From assembly GCA_958370325.1 (NCBI GenBank), contig CATXJW010000028.1:1-26626 (forward strand): 26,626 nucleotides of DNA, read 5' to 3'. Under the pieces are notes generated by a model that ran no database searches, was not told the DNA's origin, and worked only from the letters and a program-made list of their open reading frames with translations. Made by a program: the position numbers and the translations under genes. The stretch comes from an uncultured Collinsella sp. Its GTDB lineage: Bacteria; Actinomycetota; Coriobacteriia; Coriobacteriales; Coriobacteriaceae. Shown one piece after another: positions 14,573 through 23,800 of the stretch (positions within the stretch are counted from its first letter, which is position 1; the number at the start of each line of letters is the position of its first letter).

Positions 14573-17500
14573 ATGGCTACGTGGGAACTGAACTGTCAAT
14601 CGATGCCGTCGTCTGCGGGCGACAAGGAGCTTGCTCCCTATCTTGCACGCCAAAAGGCGATGCGCGAGTTTTTTGAGCGTGCGCTGTTTGTCCCCCAGGA
14701 CCAGGACAACAACGGTCTGTACTTTTTGGGCGCCACGACCGGCTCGGGTAAAAACTATACGGCCGAGCAGGTCACGGCTGATCTAATTGCTGGCGGCTGG
14801 GATGAGTCGGGGTGTTTTAACAAATGCCCCGGCCGCCGTACCTTGGTGTTTGTGGTGCCGGGCAAGGACAACCGCGACAACTATGTTGCAAGCGTGCGCC
14901 AACTGCTGGTTGATCAGGGTATGGATTCCAAAGATGCGGCGCGCATGGTGTTCGATCTTCCGCGCGCGGGTGAGAACATCCTGCATTGGATCGAGGCCAC
15001 CCGCGGCAAGGGTGCCGTGGGTGTGCGCAAAATTCCGTGTCCCATCGAAGCAGATGACGAGAACTCTTATCGCGTCATTAAGCGGGCATGGCGTAACGCT
15101 ATGGAGGTCGCCGATGACCTTTTGGGCATCCTTGACACAAGGAGACGCCTGGGAAGTGTTGTCGATCGTCTGACCCCCAGCCTGTGGGAGAAGCTGTCGT
15201 TAGCTGATGCGAGCTTGCGTTGGGCAGTGAGTTGCGAGCTTAAAAACATCACGCGTGGCATGGAGATAATCCCTCAGATTTGGCCATCTGCGCTACTCAA
15301 CGACGAGAGCATGCCACATGTGATTGCGTGCACGCCTCAAAAGCTCGTCAACACAATTGATACGGTGACCGGTGCGAGAGTTGTGCTTTTTAATGCGTCA
15401 GCCGCCGAGAAGAGCATGTTTATCTTTGACGAAATCGATCATATGAAGTCCGATATGCTGTCGACGCTGACGGACGACCCCGTGACGTTTCAGCCGGATG
15501 AGGTGCTGCGCATCCTTGATCGTCATTTTAACGGCGGCGCGGTGGACCCCTTGCTGCTAGGAAATCGAGACCAATGGATGGCGGTCTACACACACGCTTC
15601 CACGTCGGGTGATCACAAGGGGTCGAATGCCGAGAGGAACAGGGTTTCGCGAGCGAGCGTAGAGGAAGCTGCCGAAGAAATCGCAAAGGATGCCGAGAAT
15701 ATTCAAAAGGCGCTTGCCTCTTGCATTAAGGAGATGAAGCTACGTCTGCCTTTTGCGCTGTCTGATGAGGCGAAAGAAGGGCAACTCTTCGGTCGACATC
15801 TGTTTGGCAGTGACGATATCTCGGTGGGTGACAACTCGATAAACCCGTTGCGTTACAAGCTCAATGAGAACGGTACCCACAATATGATTACGGCTCATGG
15901 GGCGAATGGACAGCCAACAGTCAACAAGGCGGTACGCCGAGCTCGCGGTATCGTCAGGATGGCGGTGGGCCATCTCGGCCGCTGCGCTGCGCTTATGGAC
16001 AGCCTGTATTACGGCAGCATTTCGTACAAAGACGATCTTTCGCGCAAGAACATCATCGATGCGCTGGGCATTAGGAACGATCAGACCAACGAGAAGTATT
16101 TTTGGGATTCGTTGATGATGGCGCTGTTCTTTAAGAACCGTAAGAACGACGATATTGATGCAGCCGATGACTCGATGTATGCGCGCGGCGTCGGCTACCT
16201 GGTGATGGAAACCACGCTCGACCACATGTTTACCACGCACCTAACCAGCCATGGCATTGAGCGCATGCCCGAGGCGTACTTGGCCTCCATTGCTGCCAAG
16301 GCACCCTGCGTGTGTATGAGCGCAACTTGGAGCGCATCGACCGTAAAGAACTTTAACCTGGATTACCTCGACGAGGTTCACGGCGTGGTTCGTAAGGATG
16401 CGTGGATCGGCGAGCTCAACCAAGAGATCGTGCGACAGACCAAGCTGTTTAACAAGCAGGCGGCAAAGACGTACGACGTTGACGTTGCTTGGGTTGACGA
16501 AGACAAGAATCTTGCCGGTATGGCTGCGTTGGCCAGCGGCGCCTTTGGTGGGGCCATCGTATCGCCCGACGAGACGTACGAGCGCGTGATGGAGTTCTTT
16601 GACCAGGTCGGCGTAAGTGAAGGGCTTGCGGTGCGTCTGCGTTTAAAGATCGCCGACAGGGTGGGCACAAGCGACGTCAAGAGCATCGAGTTTGAATTGA
16701 AGCGTCTAAGCAAGACACTCGTTGCCGTGAGCACCTGGGCACGTGGCGTTGCACGCAACGAGCATCAGGCAGGAGCCATCTTTACTACGCGCCACATGGG
16801 AAACCATGGCGACTTTAATAGCTTGGCGCTGGACCTTGCCCGAGAAATCGTTGCCGAGCTGGTGATTAGGAACGTTAAGTGCCCCGAGGCGTCGTACGAG
16901 GAGTCGCTCAAGGAGGCCAAGGGTATGGTGCCGTGCTTTAACGCTGCAGAATGGGATATCGGTTGGGGCGACGCTCGAAACCGTCTCGAGATGGGCCGGC
17001 CAACCCTGATGTTCATCAATTTGTCGGCCGGTGGCTTTTCCAAGAATCTTAAATACAAGGTACCGGAAAGTTTGTGTCGCACGGTACGACAGGTTGATTG
17101 CGGCTTCGAGGATGCCGACCGCCGTCCCAAGATGGACCTGGACTTTCTGTACATTGAGTCGCCTACAAGCCGTCTGACGTCGGAAGTCGAGATTAGCTCG
17201 GCGACGTTTGTTCAGCAGGCGTTGACGGGTGTGGTTGAACAGGAAGAGCTGGTGGCGCGCGGAGAGGTCCCGTTTACCGAAAAGCGTCATAACGTACGGC
17301 TGCTGCTGTCTGGCACCAAACGGAATCTGCCGGTTCGCAATACCCTCTCTTATCAGGTCGAAGGTGCTCGCATTGTGGCGCAGGCCGTGGGCCGCCTGAT
17401 GCGCACGAGCGTAAAGATGCCCCGCGTACAGGTGATGCTCGATCGCGAAATTGCGAACGATTGCAACTTCTCCTTCTTACATGATTTGCCGATGGGCTAC

Positions 17501-18505
17501 GAGCTTGAGCAAGTGGTCGGTGCTTGCTCAGCTGCTAACAATCATATGACGGATGATAAAGACCACGCTGCCGATAAGCAGCAGAATCTTGCCGCCTTTA
17601 AGAACAATCTTGCCCGGCAAAAGCATGAGAAGTTGGCATGGAAAGTCACTTCGCTTAATGCTGGGATGGAGGATCTTGCCGCCTTTGACGATGAGCGCGA
17701 CTTCTATCTGCATCATTTCTGCCTGCCGTGGGAAGAGCTTGCGAGCTATCCGGTGCACCGAAGCACCGCGTTGCGTATGCCGTATGCCACGAGCGGTTAT
17801 GCGTATGCAGAAGGCGGTGCGTGCAAGGTGCCGCACTTTGAGTTTCCCAACTACGATGGCGAGCCTGTCGAGCAGATTGCCGCCCGTCTGGAGGAGCGCT
17901 GTCGCTATAACGAGGGCTTTAAGGGCGCAAAGGTTCGCCAGGTAAGCCAGGCGGCGGCCCGCGTGCCCGAGCTGCTCTCGATTCGCGAGGTGCGCGAGCG
18001 CTGGTCGCGTGACGGGGTGCCTGCGACGCTGCAACTGGCGGCGACGGTGCACATGACGCCCTACATGTTCCAGGCGGTATACCTGGGAGAGCTTGGAGAA
18101 TCTGCCGGCAGGGCCATCTTCGAGGCGTATTACGACGGGCGTTATTCGCTTACTCGTAGTGATGCGGCCCATGCCGAGACGGGCGGCGATTTTGAGGTGC
18201 TCGATGCCGCCGGCAACAAGACCGGGGTGTGGATCGACTTTAAGCACTATCGTATCGGCGCCTATGAGGCCTACAGGCGCAACGGCGGCGATACCACGGA
18301 CGCCGAGCGCTTTAAGTCCAAGGCCCAAAAAGTTGGGGCGAAGCGCCTGTTGATCGTCAATGTTTTGGCCGATGAAGCGGCGCTGGAGCTCCGCCAAAAG
18401 CCAATCGATGACGAGGGGATGGTGTTCTCCTTCCCCTATATGGCAGCTGATGGAGCAATCAGCCTGGAGATGATGGAGGCGATTGGCCGTGCAATCGAAG
18501 CATAA
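14573..18505 (+). CDS. SF2 helicase with C-terminal PD-(D/E)XK-like nuclease, DdmD-like
   Basis: This is a 1310-aa protein. The N-terminal helicase shows motif I 'GATTGSGKN' (53-61, Asn in place of the usual Thr/Ser after the Walker lysine), motif Ia 'RTLVFVVPGKDNRDNYV' (89-105), 'CTPQKLVN' (253-260), motif II 'DEID' (286-289), motif III 'SAT' (583-585) and motif VI 'QAVGRLMRT' (937-945). About 290 residues are inserted between motifs II and III. Near the C-terminus, 'GDFEVLD' (205-211 of the last thousand, that is 1205-1211) and 'GVWIDFKHY' (1218-1226, D222/K224 = D1222/K1224) form a PD-(D/E)XK-like site, preceded by a Glu-containing helix (1172-1185). DdmD of Vibrio cholerae, about 1200 aa, is a helicase-nuclease with the same order that destroys plasmids with its Argonaute partner DdmE. 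GGAGG lies 7 bases before the ATG. The next gene overlaps the end. The helicase call is firm; the DdmD equivalence is inferred. Confidence 0.7.
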   Translation: MATWELNCQSMPSSAGDKELAPYLARQKAMREFFERALFVPQDQDNNGLYFLGATTGSGKNYTAEQVTADLIAGGWDESGCFNKCPGRRTLVFVVPGKDNRDNYVASVRQLLVDQGMDSKDAARMVFDLPRAGENILHWIEATRGKGAVGVRKIPCPIEADDENSYRVIKRAWRNAMEVADDLLGILDTRRRLGSVVDRLTPSLWEKLSLADASLRWAVSCELKNITRGMEIIPQIWPSALLNDESMPHVIACTPQKLVNTIDTVTGARVVLFNASAAEKSMFIFDEIDHMKSDMLSTLTDDPVTFQPDEVLRILDRHFNGGAVDPLLLGNRDQWMAVYTHASTSGDHKGSNAERNRVSRASVEEAAEEIAKDAENIQKALASCIKEMKLRLPFALSDEAKEGQLFGRHLFGSDDISVGDNSINPLRYKLNENGTHNMITAHGANGQPTVNKAVRRARGIVRMAVGHLGRCAALMDSLYYGSISYKDDLSRKNIIDALGIRNDQTNEKYFWDSLMMALFFKNRKNDDIDAADDSMYARGVGYLVMETTLDHMFTTHLTSHGIERMPEAYLASIAAKAPCVCMSATWSASTVKNFNLDYLDEVHGVVRKDAWIGELNQEIVRQTKLFNKQAAKTYDVDVAWVDEDKNLAGMAALASGAFGGAIVSPDETYERVMEFFDQVGVSEGLAVRLRLKIADRVGTSDVKSIEFELKRLSKTLVAVSTWARGVARNEHQAGAIFTTRHMGNHGDFNSLALDLAREIVAELVIRNVKCPEASYEESLKEAKGMVPCFNAAEWDIGWGDARNRLEMGRPTLMFINLSAGGFSKNLKYKVPESLCRTVRQVDCGFEDADRRPKMDLDFLYIESPTSRLTSEVEISSATFVQQALTGVVEQEELVARGEVPFTEKRHNVRLLLSGTKRNLPVRNTLSYQVEGARIVAQAVGRLMRTSVKMPRVQVMLDREIANDCNFSFLHDLPMGYELEQVVGACSAANNHMTDDKDHAADKQQNLAAFKNNLARQKHEKLAWKVTSLNAGMEDLAAFDDERDFYLHHFCLPWEELASYPVHRSTALRMPYATSGYAYAEGGACKVPHFEFPNYDGEPVEQIAARLEERCRYNEGFKGAKVRQVSQAAARVPELLSIREVRERWSRDGVPATLQLAATVHMTPYMFQAVYLGELGESAGRAIFEAYYDGRYSLTRSDAAHAETGGDFEVLDAAGNKTGVWIDFKHYRIGAYEAYRRNGGDTTDAERFKSKAQKVGAKRLLIVNVLADEAALELRQKPIDDEGMVFSFPYMAADGAISLEMMEAIGRAIEA

Positions 18506-20384
18506 CCAGCCGTGTGGCCTGGGAGACATTGCCGTATCCGAGTTCGATTTGCAGCTTGATGCCGCTGCTGCCGAGGAGCGCTACTCGGTCTTTTGGTGCA
18601 ACGTTGGCGATGCGGGCAAGCATGCCGTGGCAGACTTTATGGCCGATGTATGCCAGACGGGCAAGGTCGTCGCGCTCACGCAGCTTGCGGACAACCGCGT
18701 CTTTCTGATGGTCAAAGCGGGCGTGCAGACGGGCGACCTTAATGCTTCGCTTTATCAGGAGCAAGTGGTTCCGATTAAAACTAATTGGAACGAGTTGGAC
18801 GATTACGTTGCGCTCCGTTTGCTGTTCAACTCTTGCTCTCAGTTTGAGGGGATTGAGGACGAAGTTCCCAATGACACCGGGCGCCTGTATGTCATTAGCG
18901 CCAAGGGTGCCCGCCGCGATGCTGTCGAAAGCGACGGAAGGGGACCTGCCAAGATCGAAACGGTTGAAATCGTTATCGATGAGGATTGCACCTTCGATCT
19001 TAAGATTCGGACGTTTACCAAGCGCCGTGTGCTTATTGGCAGGGCACAAGGTGACGAGAAAGAGCTCGAAAAGATTAAGAGCCAAGTGGGCTACAGGCTA
19101 TCGCCCGTGGCGACGATGGTGCTTGCCCACGAACAAAAAGACGAGTACATCCTGCGCCGAGCCAAGGGCGACAAGCCGTCCAAGCGCCGTGATCTGACGT
19201 TCTCGGCCCAGGCGGACAAGGTCGCCTATACCAAGAAGGGCATTCTGTATCGAGAGCTGCAGATTCTCGAACGCCGTTACAGCGACTTCGCCCGGGTGAC
19301 GCTCATGGAATACCCGCGTAAGAGTTTCTACGAGGTGCTTAAGGGTGATGAGTACGCGCGCGTGGTTGCGGAGCGCATGGCGGGGCAGCGAATCGTGGTG
19401 TCGTTTGCGCGTAATGGGCTTGCCGAAGTGGCGCGCCGGCTGGCCGATCGACTTAACGATTCCTCGTGGGGCGTTCGCGCATCGTATGGCGGAAGGACCG
19501 TGGATTCGCAGGTGCTGAACCTTGTCGTTGTGCCCAATGAGGTTGCTGAGGACGACGGCTATGCCTTACATGTTGGCGTGGTGGAACAGCACGTGACGCC
19601 GGATGTGTGCGAGCCACTGTTTAAAGTGGCGCCAAGGCAAAAGGATCGCAATGCGCAAGAGGCGATCCTGGGCGCCATGCTCAAAGAACTGCTGGTAAAG
19701 CAGGATGTTGTCGACGAGCAGGTGACGGCGTTTGATCTTGACGCTTTGGATATTGAGTCGGTGACGGTGTGTGGCTTAGTTGATGTGCCGCATAAAGCAA
19801 AGGACAAGATTGAGCTGGATTCGCGTATCGCTACGTTGGCGATTGGCGCGGATGGGGACATGCGCTATGCCTCACATTCGGCAGAGGATGGTCCCGAGGA
19901 CGAGATGGAGTTCGATCTGCTGACCGCGGACGGCAAACTCGATAAGGGCGCCTATGTCTTTGACGTGCATGCGAACGGGCGGTCTATGCTTGCGCGCGTG
20001 CGGGATACGGGACTGACGACGTTTTCCAACAACTTTATGGCTCTGGTGGGCGAGCATCAGCTCGCGGGCAAGGCGGGGCGTAAGAAAGAGATTTTCGAGA
20101 GCTACAACTCGCCTTATTACGGCATTGGAACGTTCGAGCGCGCGGGTAGGACTTGCTATTTTGTGGGCGTCAACAACGGCACCCAGGAGGATATGGCGAC
20201 TGCGATTCACGTGCGTTCGATTGAGATGCTCGGCGGCGATGATTTGTCCGAGTTGTTGGTTCAGCTGGCCAACATAGGCCTTTCGCGCTATAAGGCTCCG
20301 TCCGTGTGGCCGATTCCGGTCAAGTATCTCAACGAGTGCGCTGCGCGTGAGGGCGCGGTGGCGGATGGCGGTGGCGGCAAGTGA
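18489..20384 (+). CDS. Argonaute-like (DdmE-like) partner of the helicase-nuclease
   Basis: This is a 631-aa protein from GTG 18489 (GGAGG 9 bases before); TTG 18483 is an alternative with only 3 bases' spacing. It overlaps the helicase gene by 17 bases, so translation is coupled. The C-terminal half reads like MID and PIWI domains. A Rossmann-like stretch (about 299-350) precedes 'NAQEAILGAMLKELLVKQD' (388-406), which resembles the MID helix. Next come strands 'VTVCGLVDV' and 'IATLAIGADGDMRYAS' (425-462), and finally 'LLVQLANIGLSRY' with 'WPIPVKYLNEC' (589-617), the usual PIWI ending (L..L......PIP..Y). A clean catalytic DEDX set is not visible, as in DdmE, which is a non-cleaving, DNA-guided Argonaute. 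The N-terminal half is not recognisable by eye. A different helicase partner protein cannot be excluded. Confidence 0.55.
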   Translation: MQSKHNQPCGLGDIAVSEFDLQLDAAAAEERYSVFWCNVGDAGKHAVADFMADVCQTGKVVALTQLADNRVFLMVKAGVQTGDLNASLYQEQVVPIKTNWNELDDYVALRLLFNSCSQFEGIEDEVPNDTGRLYVISAKGARRDAVESDGRGPAKIETVEIVIDEDCTFDLKIRTFTKRRVLIGRAQGDEKELEKIKSQVGYRLSPVATMVLAHEQKDEYILRRAKGDKPSKRRDLTFSAQADKVAYTKKGILYRELQILERRYSDFARVTLMEYPRKSFYEVLKGDEYARVVAERMAGQRIVVSFARNGLAEVARRLADRLNDSSWGVRASYGGRTVDSQVLNLVVVPNEVAEDDGYALHVGVVEQHVTPDVCEPLFKVAPRQKDRNAQEAILGAMLKELLVKQDVVDEQVTAFDLDALDIESVTVCGLVDVPHKAKDKIELDSRIATLAIGADGDMRYASHSAEDGPEDEMEFDLLTADGKLDKGAYVFDVHANGRSMLARVRDTGLTTFSNNFMALVGEHQLAGKAGRKKEIFESYNSPYYGIGTFERAGRTCYFVGVNNGTQEDMATAIHVRSIEMLGGDDLSELLVQLANIGLSRYKAPSVWPIPVKYLNECAAREGAVADGGGGK

Positions 20385-20428
20385 TGGTGTTGCGCAATTA
20401 TCGCTCCTAGAACTTTTTGAAATTATGC

Positions 20429-20457
20429 TTGCATTGTAAAAAGGGAGAACATATACT
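20429..20457 (+). promoter_or_regulatory. sigma70-type promoter of the 64-aa gene
   Basis: TTGCAT (20429-20434) and TATACT (20452-20457) are separated by exactly 17 bases. The -10 matches consensus at five of six bases and the -35 at four. It lies just after the Argonaute-like stop, so the downstream small gene is transcribed separately, with a leader of about 75 bases. Confidence 0.7.
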
Positions 20458-20479
20458 GCAGCCATAGCACATCAGATGG

Positions 20480-20496
20480 GGTCTCAAAAGGAGACC
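20480..20496 (+). promoter_or_regulatory. leader hairpin before the 64-aa gene
   Basis: GGTCTC (20480-20485) pairs with GAGACC (20491-20496) around AAAAG, in the 5' leader of the 64-aa gene about 40 bases before its start. The loop contains AAAAGG, partly a Shine-Dalgarno-like sequence. It may stabilise the mRNA or serve as a binding site. Confidence 0.4.
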
Positions 20497-20537
20497 AAGC
20501 AAACGAGTTTTCAGTTTATGTTGAGAGGTACTTGAGC

Positions 20538-20732
20538 ATGACCAGCGGAATTTTCCCCCTTTACAACGACAATACCGACCATATCGATCTCAATACCATC
20601 TGCGGTTGCAGTATTTGTTCTAAGGCTGAGAACTACATGTTCGCTCAAGATGATTCAGAGCTTGGCTCCGAAGATTATGAGTACCTGAATGATATTGAGC
20701 ACGAGCGGGAGTATGAGCTCGGCATCCGCTGA
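20538..20732 (+). CDS. 64-aa acidic protein with a Cys cluster
   Basis: This small protein has 'ICGCSICSKAENY' (about 23-35), giving C-x-C-x2-C, followed by a very acidic C-terminal half ('DDSELGSEDYEYLNDIEHER'). The ATG at 20538 has GAGAGG 9 bases upstream; a TTG two codons earlier is less likely. It has its own good promoter and a leader hairpin, so it is probably a real gene. I do not recognise the family. Acidic, DNA-like surfaces and Cys clusters occur in small regulators and in inhibitors of nucleic-acid enzymes. A link to the preceding helicase/Argonaute-like operon is only positional. Confidence 0.6.
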   Translation: MTSGIFPLYNDNTDHIDLNTICGCSICSKAENYMFAQDDSELGSEDYEYLNDIEHEREYELGIR

Positions 20733-20770
20733 TGGATGAGGGCTTGTCTCCAACTCCTCGGATTTAATTA

Positions 20771-20797
20771 CCCCGTTATCACCTCTTTTTAGCGGGG
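20771..20797 (+). terminator. weak hairpin after the 64-aa gene
   Basis: An 8-bp stem (CCCCGTTA, 20771-20778, with 20790-20797; one G-U pair) has an 11-base loop holding the T-run. There is no T-tract after the stem, so it is at best a weak terminator, or a leader structure of the next gene. Confidence 0.3.
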
Positions 20798-20853
20798 CAC
20801 GTTAGATCGACTATGTGTGCCAAACATCAGCTCATCGTGGGAAGGAATCGGCA

Positions 20854-23800
20854 ATGAGCAAGAACGTGAATAAGAACATCAATGGCGGCGCTGCGGGTAA
20901 GGCGAAGGCCGCCGGGCGCATGGCGACGGTTGCCGCGGCGACGATCGCCATGACGGGCGGGTCGCTGCTGTCTCCGCTGACCGCGGTGGCACAGGGTGCG
21001 AACGGTGCCGACGTTACTGGGAAGCCGGCAGCGGTGCTGTTTCCGTTGACGAGCGCGGTCGCTGCTAGTACTGGCGCGGGCACGGTGTCGGCGGCGCAGA
21101 AGGTCGCCGACCTGCAGGCTGCGGTCGATGCGGCTCGCGCTAAGGCCGCTGCCGCCAAGGCCGATTTGGATACGGCCGCCGCTCCCTACGATGCCGCTAC
21201 CGCCAACCAGCAGCAGGCACAGAGTGCCTATGACGCGGCTCGCGGCGCAAGCGATGCTGCTGCCTCTGCCGCTTCGACCGAGCTGGAAAAGCAGATGGGC
21301 GCTGCGCAGGACAAGGCCGATGCGGATGTGAAGACGCTTGAGGACGCTCAGGCTGCGCTTGGTGCCGCTAAGAAGAACCTGGCGGACAAGGACGAAGCTC
21401 TGGCCACCGCCCAGAAGGCGTCAGACGATGCTCGGGCTGCGCTTGAGGCTGCCCAGGCTGCCGCATCCGATGCCACGCCCGAGGCCGTGGCCGCTGCCCA
21501 GGCTGCAGCTGATCAGGCTGCGAGCGAGCTGGCTCAGGCCACGCAGCAGGCGGCTGACGCTCAGGCTAGGCTCGTGGATGCCCAGGCTGCCGCTGACGCC
21601 GCCGCGGCTAAAAAGCAGGACACACAGGACAAGCTTTCGGCAGCTCAGCAGGCAAAGGATGCGGCCGATACGGATGTGAATGCCGCTCAGGCGAGCTATG
21701 ACGCTGCCAAGGCAGATTTGGATCGAGCCGAGCAGGGTGCCGCGGGCCCGGAGTACGAGGCTGCCAAGGCCAAGGTGGACGCCGCCGCTGCCACGCTGGA
21801 CGCCGCCAAGTCGGTCCGGGCGCAGCGCGAGGGCGAACTCGCTGCTGCCTCGCAGGAAGTGACCACTGCCGAGGGTGAGGTGCAGGCTGCTCAGCAGGCG
21901 CTTGCCGTCCAGCAGCAGGCTGCGGCTGACGCGCAGTCCAAGTTGGACGCCGCCACGGCTACTGCGACCGCGGCAGATGCCGCCGTCGATCAAGCTAAGG
22001 CCGAGCATGCCAATGCGCTCGCGGCGCTGGCCGACGCTCAGGCCAAGCTCTCGGCCGCTAAGGACGAGAAAAACGCTGCCGACAAGGCGCTCGACCAGGC
22101 AAAGGCTCAAAAGCAGCAGGCCGATCAGGCTGTGGCTCAGGCGCAGGCCAAGCTTGACGCTGCCCAGGCTACGGCGAACGCCTCGGCGGAAAACTACCGT
22201 CAGGGTGCTATCGCGTTCTTTAAGAGCGTTGGTGCCGACGATGCGGCGGACATGATTCTCAACTGCAAATATGCCAGCCTTACCAAGGTGGGCGAGGAGG
22301 TTGACGCGACGAGCCTGACCAACATGAAGCAAGCGATTGTGTGGCTCAAGGCGTGCAACGAGTACCGCAAGAGCGTCGGCTTGAGCGAGCTTAAGGTGAC
22401 GTACAGCATGATGGCGGCTGCCATTGCCGACGCGAACTACTCCGACACCAAGGTTGCCCATGCCCAGCAGTTCAACGTGGGTGAAAACGTGGCGTGGAAT
22501 TATGGAAGTGACCCGTTTAAGCAGTGGGTTACGGAGGAGAAAGCCTACTTTGACGCTGCTGCCGCCTCGTTGGGCGCGACGGGCCTTACGGGAAAGGCCG
22601 CTTACGATTTCTATATGGCAAACGAGGACAAGATCGACGCCTACGTACTGCAGTACTATGGATCGATGGGCTCCGTCGGCCATTACATCAACGTGATCAA
22701 CCCCTATTACACCGTGACGGGCATGGGCGTTTGCACGCGTGGGACGATGAACAGGTGGAGCACGCAGGCGCAGACATTCGCATATTCTGGTCAATGGTAT
22801 AAGCCGTATAACGCCAATCCGATGACGGTTGCTGAGTATGAGGCTGCATTGAGCGCGTGGTGCGACTCTCTGGCAAATCCTGAGCAGGGCGTGGATACGG
22901 CACGCAGGGAGCTCGCTGCGGCGCAGGGCGTTGCCGACGATGCCGCTAACAAGGCGAATGCGGCATCGCAAGCTGTTGTAGCAAAGCAGGCCCAGGTTGA
23001 GCGCACTGCCGGTGCCGTTGATGCCGCGGCCGACAAGGTCTCGGAGGCCCAAGCTGCCGTGGAGCAAAAGCAGGCTGCAGCTGAGGCCGCCGCGCGTGCC
23101 GTTAGCGATGTCCGCGCCGATTTGGGCGCTGCCAACGCCGCTGTTGCGGCAGCGCAGGATGCCGTGGGCGCCAAGTCTGGCGAGCTCGACATCGCTAAGG
23201 GAAGGGTAACTGCTGCCAAGCGCGCGCTGGACGCCGCTCGTGCCGGTGTTGGCGACAAGCAGGATGCACTTGCCGCGGCCCAGAATGAGCTGGCGGCATA
23301 CTCAGCCGATATCGCTGCTGCTCAGCGTGCGTTTGGTGCGGCGTCGTCTGCACTCGAGGACGCTCGTGCCAATCAGCGCGAGGCGGAGGCTGAACTTGCT
23401 GTTGCCCAAGGCGATGCAGATCAGGCTGATATCGATGCTGTTGCCGCTCAGGCGGAGCTCGATATGGCCCAGCAGGCTGCGAGCGATGCCGACGCCGCCG
23501 CGGCAACGGCTCAGGCAAAGTCCGATGCAGCTGCCGCCCGCGCCTCTCAGCTTAAGAATGCCGCAGCATCACTTGCCAAGGCTACTAGGGACAAAGCCGC
23601 TGCCGCTGCCGCACTCGATGCTGCGGCGATGGCTGTGAGCGAAGCCGAGTACGACGTGGTGGAGGCTGACGATGCCGTGACGGACGCGGCCGCCGCCTGC
23701 GACGCCTCTGCCGCCGCGGTCACCCGCCTGCGCAGGATTAATCTTGCCGAAGCCATCGTCAACGGCAGCGCTGACGATGCAGACGAGACGCTCAACGCCA

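Noticed and set aside
17528..18529. 333-codon minus-strand frame opposite the helicase C-terminus
   Set aside because: It is a shadow of the helicase-nuclease gene, without a start signal or domain.
21100..22190. Repetitive Ala/Gln codon pattern that could be mistaken for a DNA tandem repeat or CRISPR
   Set aside because: There are no fixed-length repeats with unique spacers; the pattern is coiled-coil coding sequence with drifting codons.
21421..23067. 548-codon open frame on the minus strand opposite the CAP protein
   Set aside because: It lies opposite the Ala-rich repeats, whose skewed codons leave the complement open; it has no ribosome site or domain, and the plus strand has a signal peptide, CAP domain and anchor.
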